A stretch of 58,068 nucleotides of DNA, taken from the NCBI GenBank assembly GCA_011526585.1, contig WYBB01000066.1:1-58068 (forward strand). The letters are read 5' to 3'. The notes beneath the pieces were generated by a model. The model was not told the origin of the DNA and searched no databases. It was given only the letters and a program-made list of their open reading frames with translations. Both the position numbers and the translations under genes were made by a program. This document shows, in pieces, positions 1-8,542 of the stretch (position 1 is the first letter of the stretch; each line of letters starts with the position of its first letter). Source of the DNA: Deltaproteobacteria bacterium. GTDB taxonomy: Bacteria; Myxococcota_A; UBA9042; PHBI01.

Positions 1-230
<230 letters not shown>

Positions 231-575
231 TCCTGTTTAGTGGCCGGGGCGAATCGGGGACTCGGGACCCCAGCGACCCCAGCTCCGGTGGTGTGATCGA
301 GCCCCACGAGGTCGCGCTCGCGGTTGTGCGGCGTCGGCGGTGGTCTGGCACGATGGTTGCGATGGTCTTCTCGCGGGAGGACCGATGGAACGCGTACCGC
401 GCGATGAGACGCCGAGGCACAGCCATGGCCGGCCGCCGCTCGAAGGGCGGGAGGATCGCGACAGGGGGAGGGGGAGCCCGGGCAGGGAGAGCCCGGGCCG
501 GGCAGGTTCGGGGCGGCGCGTGGGGGACGCGCTCGCCCCGGCCTGTGGGGAGGAGGGGGTCTCGGGCGAGGCGCT
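231..575. other. Gene-free stretch before the first gene
   Basis: No convincing gene was seen here. The frames that stay open are rich in Arg/Gly/Pro, begin inside the artefactual G run or lack a ribosome site, and show no recognisable domain. The only feature noted is the sigma-54-like promoter at 346-360. If that promoter is real, the RNA would carry a leader of about 200 nt before the gene at 576. Confidence 0.4.
346..360 (+). promoter_or_regulatory. Putative sigma-54 (RpoN) -24/-12 promoter
   Basis: The sequence TGGCACG-ATGG-TTGC matches the sigma-54 core consensus TGGCACG-N4-TTGC at every fixed position, with a pyrimidine before it. The GG (-24) and GC (-12) dinucleotides have the required 10-base spacing. 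The predicted start is near 372, about 200 nt before the GTG start at 576. An enhancer-binding protein would be needed; none is encoded nearby. Confidence 0.5.
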
Positions 576-1190
576 GTGAGGGGGCCGCGTCGACCGCCGA
601 AGCCGCCCCCCAAGGCGCCTGCTGCGCTCCGCCGGACGGTTCGGGTGTTGCTGAGCCTGCCGGCCTTGCTGGTGTGCTACGTCCTCGTCGAGACGCTCGT
701 GAGCGAACCTTCGCCGGCGCGCCAGGGCTCTTACGAGCCATGCTCACCGGAGCCGGGGGTGATCGACCGCGCCGTTGGGGTGCGCCACCCGGGTCGGGTC
801 CGTTTCTGGTTCGACGAGTACGAGCTCTGCAAGGTCAGGTATCAGGGGGCCTGGATCGAGGTTTGCGGGCACAGTGAACGCCTCACAAGCTCGTGGATGG
901 GGGATGGTTGCGTGTTCGCCAGGCCCCATGGCTATGTGGCTCAAGGCCGCGCGGGGCTGTACTACGAGTTCGACCACATGTTGCGGCGCCTCGACCCGAT
1001 CCCGTGGCCCGAGCGGCTCGTGATCCGGGCGGCGGATCAACCGCTCGCAGGGCTCGCGCTGCTCTTGATCGTGCTCGGCGTGCCGTGGATCTGGGCCAGG
1101 CGATCGACGCGGCACCGCTGGGTGGTGGTCTACGGGCTCTTCGCGGGCTCGACGTGCTGGCTGGTCTTCTCGTTCGCGAGCGCGTTGTGA
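576..1190 (+). CDS. Hypothetical membrane protein, 204 aa
   Basis: I do not recognise the family. The GTG start gives a Pro/Arg-rich N-terminus followed by a hydrophobic segment at about residues 22-42. A largely soluble stretch with several Cys and aromatic residues follows (about 45-150). Two more membrane segments lie at about 155-175 and 180-202. The topology suggests a small inner-membrane protein with an exported central domain. Its last 61 bases overlap the 3' end of the convergent gene at 1130-1801. The only visible upstream signal is the sigma-54-like site at 346-360. The start is uncertain, since no good ribosome site precedes 576. Confidence 0.6.
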   Translation: MRGPRRPPKPPPKAPAALRRTVRVLLSLPALLVCYVLVETLVSEPSPARQGSYEPCSPEPGVIDRAVGVRHPGRVRFWFDEYELCKVRYQGAWIEVCGHSERLTSSWMGDGCVFARPHGYVAQGRAGLYYEFDHMLRRLDPIPWPERLVIRAADQPLAGLALLLIVLGVPWIWARRSTRHRWVVVYGLFAGSTCWLVFSFASAL

Positions 1191-1801
1191 GGGTCCGCGA
1201 AGCGCAGGGTGAACGGGCAGTCAGGGCCGCCGCTGGCGAGGGTGTGCGGGCGGTCGAGGACGACGCCGGGCTCGACGGAGCCGAAGTAGCGGGCGTCGCC
1301 GCGGCAGAAGAGCGGCGCGAGCTCGGGGTGATGGGCGGCGTGAGTCAGCGCGACGAAGCGGCAGGCGTGCACGGTGAAGCGCACCTCGGAGGCGGTCACG
1401 GCGTGGAAGACCGGCTCGGCGTTGGGGAAGCGGGCGGCGCGCTCGGCGACCCAGCGCTCACGCTCGGGCTCGCTCATCGCGGCGAGCGCGGCCTGGCGGA
1501 TCGGGCCGAGGCTCTTGTGCAGGAAGGCGACGGCGCCGAGCTCGAGCGCGTCGCCGACGAGCGCGAGGGGGGCGGGCGCGGAGAGCGCCCTCAGCGCGCG
1601 GTACAGGAGGATCACCGGGGCGGCCTGGGCGCGGCTCTGGCGCTCGCGCGGGGTCGCGGCGGGCGGCAGGTGGGAAAACGGCTCGCCGCGGAGCTGGCGG
1701 CGCAGGACCTCGGCGACGACGCGCAAGGTGGTGAGCGGGCCGAGGCGGGTGATAAGGAGCGCGGGAATCGCGAGCGGCGAGCGCGGGTCGGGGGCGGACA
1801 T
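1130..1801 (-). CDS. ATC hydrolase-like protein (L-2-amino-thiazoline-4-carboxylic acid hydrolase family), 223 aa
   Basis: The C-terminal half has the layout of the ATC hydrolase family: CRFVAL at about residue 146, then LFCRGDARYF, then GGPDCPFTLRF near the end. These give three spaced Cys with an Asp between them. Characterised members open the thiazoline ring during cysteine formation in pseudomonads, but most relatives have no tested substrate, so only the family is claimed. The protein looks cytoplasmic, with no signal peptide. The ATG at 1801 is the only reasonable start, and a clear ribosome site is missing. The gene is convergent with the membrane protein at 576-1190 and overlaps its end. 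Confidence 0.6.
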   Translation of the reverse strand: MSAPDPRSPLAIPALLITRLGPLTTLRVVAEVLRRQLRGEPFSHLPPAATPRERQSRAQAAPVILLYRALRALSAPAPLALVGDALELGAVAFLHKSLGPIRQAALAAMSEPERERWVAERAARFPNAEPVFHAVTASEVRFTVHACRFVALTHAAHHPELAPLFCRGDARYFGSVEPGVVLDRPHTLASGGPDCPFTLRFADPHNALANEKTSQHVEPAKSP

Positions 1802-1878
1802 CGGGTCGGCGTAGCACAGGGGCGAGCGTGTGGGGTGGGGTTCTTGCCCGGGCGGCGCGAACGTGGGACTCGGGGTGC

Positions 1879-2169
1879 ATGAAGTGGAAACGCTGGCTGT
1901 TGTTGGGCGTGCACTGGGCGATCATCGTGAACTTCGTGATCGAGATCGCCTACGCGGGCTACGTGGTCTTCTCGGTGTTGAAGCCGGCCGGGCACAGCGG
2001 GCCGCTCTTCGAAAAGGCGCTGGAGATCCCGCACGAGCTGATGGTCACGCGGCGGCTCTACGCGATCGAGTTCTGGATCGCGATGGCGGGCCTGGCGATC
2101 TACCTGGCGCTGACCGAGATCGGGCCGCGGCTCAGGGCGGCGAAGCAGGCGCCGGGAGAGCGAGGGTGA
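1879..2169 (+). CDS. Small membrane protein, 96 aa
   Basis: The family is not recognised. The start at 1879 (MKWKRWLLLGVHW) was preferred over an upstream ATG at 1828 because it puts a positive N-terminus directly before the first membrane helix (about residues 6-30). A second helix lies at about 60-82. The soluble loop between them ends in basic residues. The stop overlaps the GTG start of the GNAT gene by four bases (GTGA), so the two are very likely translated together and may act together. Confidence 0.6.
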   Translation: MKWKRWLLLGVHWAIIVNFVIEIAYAGYVVFSVLKPAGHSGPLFEKALEIPHELMVTRRLYAIEFWIAMAGLAIYLALTEIGPRLRAAKQAPGERG

Positions 2170-3044
2170 GCGCGCGCGAAGAGGCGATCGCGTTCGCGGT
2201 GGAGAACGCCGTCGGGGACTTCGATGAGGGGCTGATCCGGTTTCTGGTCGAGCGCATGATGCGGCGTGAGGACGGGATCTTCGATCGCCGGGGCGGCGAG
2301 GCGCGCGTGGTGGCGGCGCTGATCGAAGGCTCGCACAACGCGGCCGACGCCGCCGAGCTCGCGATGCTCGGGGCCGCCGGGGCGGACGAGGCGGTGGTCG
2401 GGCTCCTGCTGGAGATGGTGCCCGAGGCGCTGGACAAGGCGCGCGCGGGCACCCACGCGGTGCTCGATGTGCCGCTGCGCGGGCGCCTGGAGGGGCTCGG
2501 CGCCGAGGAGCTGCGGGGGCTGGGATTTGCCATCGCGTACCGCGAATATGCCATGATGACGGCAGATGCGGCGCGGCCGCAGGCGGTGCATGTGCCGGCC
2601 GGGCTCGAGTGGGTCGAGCTCGACGCGCGCCGGGCCGAGCGCGTGTACACCTTCCTCGTCGAGGCCTTCGCGGGCGTGCCGGGGTTCATGGCGGCGCCGC
2701 CCGAGGAGATGGCGCGGCGTTTGATGGCGCACGTGCCGCCGCCGCGGGTGCTGGTCGACGAGGCGGGCGATCGGCTCGTCGGGATCGCACGGGTCAAGGG
2801 GCCCGACGGCGACGGCGTCGGCAGGGTCGACCTGGTGGCGCGCGCGGCGTCGCGGCGCGGCCATGGGCTCGGGCGGGTCGTGCTCGACGAGGCGCTGCGG
2901 GTCCTGGCCGAGCTCGGGGCACGGCGATTCTCGCTCGACGTCGCGGCCGACAACGAGCGCGCGCTGAAGCTCTACCGGGCCTACGGCTTCGAGATCGTCG
3001 CGCAGGACACGGTGTGGCGGCGGCCGCTGCGCTCCGAGGATTGA
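2166..3044 (+). CDS. GNAT-family N-acetyltransferase with an unassigned N-terminal domain, 292 aa
   Basis: Residues from about 145 onward form a Gcn5-related acetyltransferase fold. The acetyl-CoA loop reads RRGHGLGRVVLDEAL (about residues 225-240), followed by the strand/helix pair ending in ALKLYRAYGFEIV, the usual C-terminal signature. The acceptor is unknown. The first 130 residues are mostly helical and match no domain I can name. The GTG start at 2166 has a purine-rich GGAGAGCGAGG just upstream and overlaps the stop of the small membrane protein. The protein appears cytoplasmic. Confidence 0.75.
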   Translation: MSAREEAIAFAVENAVGDFDEGLIRFLVERMMRREDGIFDRRGGEARVVAALIEGSHNAADAAELAMLGAAGADEAVVGLLLEMVPEALDKARAGTHAVLDVPLRGRLEGLGAEELRGLGFAIAYREYAMMTADAARPQAVHVPAGLEWVELDARRAERVYTFLVEAFAGVPGFMAAPPEEMARRLMAHVPPPRVLVDEAGDRLVGIARVKGPDGDGVGRVDLVARAASRRGHGLGRVVLDEALRVLAELGARRFSLDVAADNERALKLYRAYGFEIVAQDTVWRRPLRSED

Positions 3045-3092
3045 CGCCGCGGACGGGGATGCGGATAGTCGGCAGACACGGGGAGGGGAAGC

Positions 3093-5675
3093 ATGGAACG
3101 CGCGTCGCTTGCGCTGGTGGGCTGTCTGGTCTCGATGCTCGGGTGCTTCCCGGATCCGCCCGCGGTGGGCGAGGTGCAGGACGGCGCGGGTGATTCGGCC
3201 GAGGGTGAGGCGGACGCGACGGGCGAAGACGCGGCGGTCGAGACCGAGGTGGCGGTGGACTCGTCGGTCGCGGATACCGTGGACCAGGAGGTCGAGGTCT
3301 CGGCGGATACGTCGATTGAAGACACGGCCGGTGAGGCCGAGGTCTCCGTGGACACGTCGATCGCGGACACGGCGGGCGAGGTCGAGGTCTCCGTCGATGC
3401 GGAGGTCGTGGACACCGCGGACGAAGAGGCCGAGGTCTCCGTGGATACGTCGATCGCCGACACGGCGAGCGAGGTGGTAGAGCCCGAGTGCGAAGGCGAC
3501 GAGGGCTGCTCGCACCTGGTCGGCGTCTGCCGGGCCGGGGTCTGCCAGGGTGGGGTCTGCGTGGAGGAGGCGCTGACCGGCGAGTCCTGTGACGACGGCG
3601 ATCTCTGCACCGAGGGCGACGTCTGCGACGGCGGCGCGTGCGTCGGGGTGGCGGTGGTCTGTGAGGCCCTCGACGACTGCCACGACGCCGGGGAGTGCGA
3701 CAGCCGGACCGGCGAGTGCAGCGACGTACCGCTGAGCGGGATCGGCTGCGATGACGGCGATGCGTGCACCACGGGCGACGGATGTGCCGAGGGCGTGTGC
3801 GCGGGCGAGGCGGTCGTGTGCGTCGCCAAGGACCAGTGCCACGACGCGGGCGTGTGTGACCCGCAGAGCGGACGGTGCACCGAGCCGCGCAAGCCGGACA
3901 CGACGCCATGCGACGACGGCATGCTGTGCACCGAGGAGGACCGGTGCGAGGCGGGGGGCTGCGTCGGGGTGGAGGTGGTGTGCGAGGCGAACGGTGAATG
4001 CGAGCTCACAGGATCGTGTGACGCAAGCACCGGCGAGTGCACACGGCTCACGAAGCCGGAAGGAACGACGTGTGTCGATGATGATCCGTGCACGCCATCA
4101 TCTTCATGTCAGTCAGGCCTCTGCACGGGGACCGGCGTCCCGACGGATGCGAACGGAGACTGGGCTCTGAGTCTCTCGACGGGAGATGATGCATTCGTGC
4201 TGGGAATGACCCAGACTCGGACCAGCGAGCTCTGGGCACTCGCCTCGGCCAGGGGCTCCACGTTGACGCTCAAGGATCATGATGGTGGCGAGACGCGTCA
4301 TGACCTGCCCGTGGGCGCTACTGAAGCGATCGTGCTTATCGACTTGACCCCCTGGTGGTTCCCAGGGCCCATGAACATCGCATGGACCGACGCACCCCCC
4401 AAGGAGTTCCTGCTTACCTCCACCGGAGGGTTTGCTGAGCTGATCGATGGTTCACTGGCGATGGCGCTCACATTCCTGGTTCCCTTCGAGACCATGGATG
4501 GGCGGCAGCTCGGAGTCAGTCCGAACGGCTTCGAGGTCAAGGGCGGCGTGACCGTGATCCGAACGTCAAAGGATGGGGAGGTCCGCAACGCGACTCAGTA
4601 TCTGAACGCTGGTGCCGATCAAGCGTTGCGAATCTCGACCCTGACGCCGCTCTCGGACGGCTCGTGGGTCGTGAGTCTCCCTGTTCGGTCCGGGGTGCTG
4701 CTGGAGGTAGTCGATGATGGAGGCGGCTCCGAGGTCGTTGCTCTGCATCCGGAGCGTGGTGATCGTGTTCTGACCGTCGTGGAGCGACGCACGATTGCAG
4801 GACAACTCGTCTGGAGGCTACTCCTCGACCCCGAGACTGGGACGGAAGGCTTCGGATTCTCGAGTGTGAGGAGCATTCGGGAGGATGGTGCGGCGCTCCT
4901 GGTTGCCGGATGGGCCTCACATGCGACGGCGACTTTCCTCGGGGGAGTACCGGCGCTGAGGATCCCCGGCGACTTGGGTGAAGCCGGTGCGTTCGGTATT
5001 CACATCGACGCTACGGGCGGACTGCCAGCGAGTGACTACTTCCACTTCTATCCCGACGATTCGCGTGGTTCGGTGCTGCCGATCTCCCTCCGGCGGTCTG
5101 GAGAGGGGTACTCCGCGATGTTTTTCAGCACGGGCAGGTTCTTCATGCGAACACCGACGACTGCCAATCCCGTGGTCGTCAGCCAACTTGGACCTGACTC
5201 CTACGGCTATCCATCGGGTGTTGTCGCTGTATCGTCCTCGTTCACAAACCAGTCGGCGAGTCTCAGGGACCTGGTCGCGGGGAGTCTGGAGGCCGTCGGC
5301 GCCGTTTCAGAGGCGCAGGAGCACACGTCATGGGTGGGACTCGGAATTTCGGCTGTCGAGCCCGATGGTGAGATCGTCGAAACCGAAGATCCATCACTTC
5401 GTTCCCACTTCTTGCGGATTCGACAGGGGGAGAGCTCGGTGCTGCTCAATTTGCTCGAGTATCTTGCCGTTCCCTCCGCAAATGCGGCCCAGGTACGGAT
5501 CGCCCCTCCGGTCCACGTCATCTCCGGTTCGGGCGGAGGGACTTGGATTGGTGGTTATGTCCGAGCCCCCGTGATCGTTGGGATTCACAATCGAATCACG
5601 ATCTCGCCAGCGGAGGACGATTACGCCGGGTACATCGCGCACCTGAACTCGGAGAACGGCCTGGTTTGCGAGTGA
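3093..5675 (+). CDS. Cys-rich modular lipoprotein with Asp/Thr/Val linker, 860 aa
   Basis: A signal peptide ends in the lipobox SMLGC (Cys18), predicting lipid attachment. Residues about 30-130 are a low-complexity acidic linker built from variants of SVDTSIADTAGEVEV. Residues about 130-350 contain Cys-rich repeats of the form CDDGD-x-CT-x-GD-x-C, with C-x-GG-x-C spacing. The remaining 500 residues have few Cys and look beta-rich, possibly a propeller, but I cannot name the fold. Base composition drops from about 75% to about 60-65% G+C near 4050, just where the Cys-rich part ends, so the C-terminal module may have a separate origin. The gene faces the Cys-rich gene at 5722-8367 tail to tail. 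The role is likely surface binding; no enzyme motif was seen. Confidence 0.75.
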   Translation: MERASLALVGCLVSMLGCFPDPPAVGEVQDGAGDSAEGEADATGEDAAVETEVAVDSSVADTVDQEVEVSADTSIEDTAGEAEVSVDTSIADTAGEVEVSVDAEVVDTADEEAEVSVDTSIADTASEVVEPECEGDEGCSHLVGVCRAGVCQGGVCVEEALTGESCDDGDLCTEGDVCDGGACVGVAVVCEALDDCHDAGECDSRTGECSDVPLSGIGCDDGDACTTGDGCAEGVCAGEAVVCVAKDQCHDAGVCDPQSGRCTEPRKPDTTPCDDGMLCTEEDRCEAGGCVGVEVVCEANGECELTGSCDASTGECTRLTKPEGTTCVDDDPCTPSSSCQSGLCTGTGVPTDANGDWALSLSTGDDAFVLGMTQTRTSELWALASARGSTLTLKDHDGGETRHDLPVGATEAIVLIDLTPWWFPGPMNIAWTDAPPKEFLLTSTGGFAELIDGSLAMALTFLVPFETMDGRQLGVSPNGFEVKGGVTVIRTSKDGEVRNATQYLNAGADQALRISTLTPLSDGSWVVSLPVRSGVLLEVVDDGGGSEVVALHPERGDRVLTVVERRTIAGQLVWRLLLDPETGTEGFGFSSVRSIREDGAALLVAGWASHATATFLGGVPALRIPGDLGEAGAFGIHIDATGGLPASDYFHFYPDDSRGSVLPISLRRSGEGYSAMFFSTGRFFMRTPTTANPVVVSQLGPDSYGYPSGVVAVSSSFTNQSASLRDLVAGSLEAVGAVSEAQEHTSWVGLGISAVEPDGEIVETEDPSLRSHFLRIRQGESSVLLNLLEYLAVPSANAAQVRIAPPVHVISGSGGGTWIGGYVRAPVIVGIHNRITISPAEDDYAGYIAHLNSENGLVCE

Positions 5676-5721
5676 ATCGACACCGGTCTGCAGGTTCGAG
5701 GTTCATTCTTCTTGACGCCGG

Positions 5722-8367
5722 TCAGTCCTCACCCCAGAGCAGGGTGTAGTTGCTGCAGGTCCAGTTGTTCGTCGCGTTGTAGACGCGGATGATGACGGTT
5801 CCGACGTCGTCGTCGAAGACGGTGGCGTTGTCACATCCCGCCTTGATCTTGACGTGCTCGGAGGCCGAGCCTGGATTCGAACTGCAGCAGCCCTTGTGGC
5901 CATCCAGCGCCGTGGCGGGAGAACCCGCTTGACAGTCGACCTGCTCGCCACTGCCCGGATCATCGCAGTCCCACCACACACAGAGCTGGTAGTTCATGTT
6001 GGCTGGGATACCTTGCAGTTTCACGTCAGGGAAGGGCTGGACCTGAGACGCTCCATCGTCGTTCGCTCTGTACGTGTACCAGTCCTCGTCGCCCGGTCCG
6101 TACAGACTCGCGGTAAACTCGTGCCAGTTGTCGAAATCTGCCCGCAACTCCTTGCCCAGGTAGTCCGCAGTGGCACGCGTGTTGTTCAACCCATTGGCAT
6201 CGTACGAATCGACGATCGGCGTCCCGACGCACGCATTGTTCGTGCACTTGTCGTTGTTCGAGCATGCGTCGTTGTCGTTGCAGGCCTTGTTGGTCTTGAA
6301 GGTCCACGCGGACTGGCTCTCGCTCGGCTCACACTCGTAGCAGACGTCGACGCCGGAGCCGCCGCGGGTGGCGTTGTCGGCGTAGCAGCCGTCGTTGATG
6401 CGACAGAAGCCGTCGCTCGTCGGGAAGGTGCAGCCGGTCGCGGGGTTGCAGGTGTCGGTCGTGCAGGAGAGGCCGTCGTTGCAGCCGGTGCCGGGCTTGC
6501 AGGCGCCGGCGCCGTCGCAGGCGTCGCCCTGCGTGCAGAGGTTGTCGTCCGAGCAGGAGACCGTCGTAGGCTGGGGACTCCACGCGGTCTGGCTGGTCGC
6601 AGGGGCGCAGCGCTGGCAGGGGTTCTCGGGGTTGGCGGTGTTGTCGGTGTAGCACACACCATTGATCCGGCAGAAGCCGGTCTCGACCTCGTCGTTGCGG
6701 CAGCCGGAGCGGGAGTCGCAGATGTCGCGGGTGCAGGCGATGCCGTCGTTGCAGCTCGTGTCGCCTTCGCAGGCGCCGGTGCCGTCGCAGAAGCTCGTCG
6801 CGGAGCAGGCGTTGGCGTCGTCGCAGGCCTGGGTGACCGGGGCGTTGGACCAGCCGGTGGCGCTCTTGGTGGGGTCGCAGATCAGGCACTCGTTCTGTGG
6901 GTTCTTGACGCCGGCGGCGTAGCACTGGCCCTGGATGTTGCAGGTGTTGAGCGCCTGGGTCCAGGCGGTCGTCGAGGAGACGGGGCTGCAGATCTCACAG
7001 GGATTCAATGGGTTGGCCTGGTTGGCCGCGTAGCAGGCGCCGCCGATCTGGCAGGTGTTCGAGGCGGTGCTCCAGGCGGTTGCCGACTGGCCGGGCAGGC
7101 AGATCTGGCAGGCGTTTTCGGGGTTGGTCGCGTTGGCCGGGTAGCACTGGCCGTTGATGACGCAGGTGTTGGCGGCCTGTGAGAACGATGCCGTCGACTT
7201 GGCCGGATCGCAGACCTCGCAGGCGTTGAGCGGGTTGAACTGCCCGGTGGCGTAGCAGGCGCCGTTGACGAGGCAGTTGCCGGCGACGAGCGCGTTCTGG
7301 CACTGGTTGGGCGCGGCGCAGGTGTCGGTCGTGCAGGCGAGGTCGTCGTTGCAGGTGCTCTCGTCGGTCTGGCCGTCGCAGTCGTCGTCGAGGCCGTTGC
7401 AGCTCTCGGCCAGCGGCTCGGGGCCGAGGCACTTCGGCGCGTCGTCCTCGCAGCCGAGCTGGCCGGGGCACTGGCCGAACTGGTTCTGCACCATGCAGGG
7501 GGTCTCGGCGAGGTTGTCGACGAGCTCGTCGCAGTCGTTGTCGGCGCCGTCGCAGATCTCGGGCGTCGCCTGCTGGCCAAGGCACGGCGAGAGCCCGTTG
7601 GCGGTGCAGCTGCGGGTCCCGTCGCAGCTCCCGAAGGTGTTGCTGACCAGGCAGTCGGTCGAGTAGCCGAGGTCGCTCCACGCGGGCCGGCACGCGCACT
7701 CGCCGGCGACCGGCACGCACTGGCGCGCGTTGCCGCCGCCCATGAGCGCGACGTCCTCGCAGGCGTAGCCCTCGGGGCAGGCGCGGTTGGCGCAGCTCGA
7801 GCCGCAGAAGCGCCCGGTCGCGCCGGGCGGGTCGTCGTCGGGGGAGGCCAGGCAGTAGGCGGGGAAGGGATCGCCGGGGTCGTCGCACTCGGCGTCGGCG
7901 CGGCAGGGGCGGCAAAGACGCGTGTGGCGCGGCACGCAGACGCTGACCGGGTCGGCGCCGAACGAGGTCACCGAGAGGCAGTCGAAGTCGGCCGGGCAGT
8001 CGGCGATGCAGGTGCGCGTGCAGACCTGGCCGTCGGCGCTCTCGATGCAGAACTCGTCGAGGCAGTCGGCGTTGGAGTTGCACGGGCAGCCGAAGGTGCG
8101 GCAGCCGTCCTGGCCGTCGGGGGTCACCGCGGTGTCCTCGGGCGGGGACGTGCCGTCGGGGAGCGCGCCGCCCGTGTCTTCGGGCGGGGTCGGGGTCTCG
8201 GTCTCCTGTGTGTCGAAGGAGATGATCTCGATGACCGAGTCGACGAGGGTGTCGAGCTCGAGCGTGGCGTCCTCGACGGTGCCTGTCGCCGAGTCGTCGC
8301 CGCAGGAGGCGAGGCCCGCGACGATCGGCGGCAGGAGGAATGCGAGCGCAAGGATGGATCTGGACAT
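5722..8367 (-). CDS. Large Cys-rich lipoprotein with MopE-type and CxxC repeat modules, 881 aa
   Basis: The ATG at 8367 gives a signal peptide ending in LASC (Cys22). An upstream ATG at 8427 would bury the signal and was rejected. After a Thr/Pro/Glu-rich linker there is a Cys-rich region, then MopE-like putative metal-binding motifs (CDGADNDCDELVDN and CNGLDDDCDGQTDE, about residues 275-340). Several repeats follow of the type GQCY-N-P-N-C-C-P-S-T-W, spaced about 40 residues apart. CDDxNxC modules complete the Cys-rich part. The last 190 residues have fewer Cys and their DNA is lower in G+C. The protein is probably a disulfide-rich surface protein; Ca or Cu binding by the MopE motifs is an inference from the family. 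Confidence 0.75.
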   Translation of the reverse strand: MSRSILALAFLLPPIVAGLASCGDDSATGTVEDATLELDTLVDSVIEIISFDTQETETPTPPEDTGGALPDGTSPPEDTAVTPDGQDGCRTFGCPCNSNADCLDEFCIESADGQVCTRTCIADCPADFDCLSVTSFGADPVSVCVPRHTRLCRPCRADAECDDPGDPFPAYCLASPDDDPPGATGRFCGSSCANRACPEGYACEDVALMGGGNARQCVPVAGECACRPAWSDLGYSTDCLVSNTFGSCDGTRSCTANGLSPCLGQQATPEICDGADNDCDELVDNLAETPCMVQNQFGQCPGQLGCEDDAPKCLGPEPLAESCNGLDDDCDGQTDESTCNDDLACTTDTCAAPNQCQNALVAGNCLVNGACYATGQFNPLNACEVCDPAKSTASFSQAANTCVINGQCYPANATNPENACQICLPGQSATAWSTASNTCQIGGACYAANQANPLNPCEICSPVSSTTAWTQALNTCNIQGQCYAAGVKNPQNECLICDPTKSATGWSNAPVTQACDDANACSATSFCDGTGACEGDTSCNDGIACTRDICDSRSGCRNDEVETGFCRINGVCYTDNTANPENPCQRCAPATSQTAWSPQPTTVSCSDDNLCTQGDACDGAGACKPGTGCNDGLSCTTDTCNPATGCTFPTSDGFCRINDGCYADNATRGGSGVDVCYECEPSESQSAWTFKTNKACNDNDACSNNDKCTNNACVGTPIVDSYDANGLNNTRATADYLGKELRADFDNWHEFTASLYGPGDEDWYTYRANDDGASQVQPFPDVKLQGIPANMNYQLCVWWDCDDPGSGEQVDCQAGSPATALDGHKGCCSSNPGSASEHVKIKAGCDNATVFDDDVGTVIIRVYNATNNWTCSNYTLLWGED

Positions 8368-8542
8368 GGAGGGTGCCCTCGGGAACGACCTTCGAGCGAG
8401 AGTAGCGGGCGCGGGCGTCTCGCGCAATCAGCGTCGACCGGCCGGGTAACGCCGCGGGTGGTCGGGAACCCGGTTCGAGGCGGGCTGAATCGGGGCTTGA
8501 CACCCGGGGCTCGATGGCCGAAAGCGCGCTCGGAGGTACGTG

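Noticed and set aside
8497..8502. TTGACA box upstream of the lipoprotein at 8543 as a promoter
   Set aside because: The position 17 bases later (gaaagc) is a poor -10 element, and the start would fall on the ribosome site.
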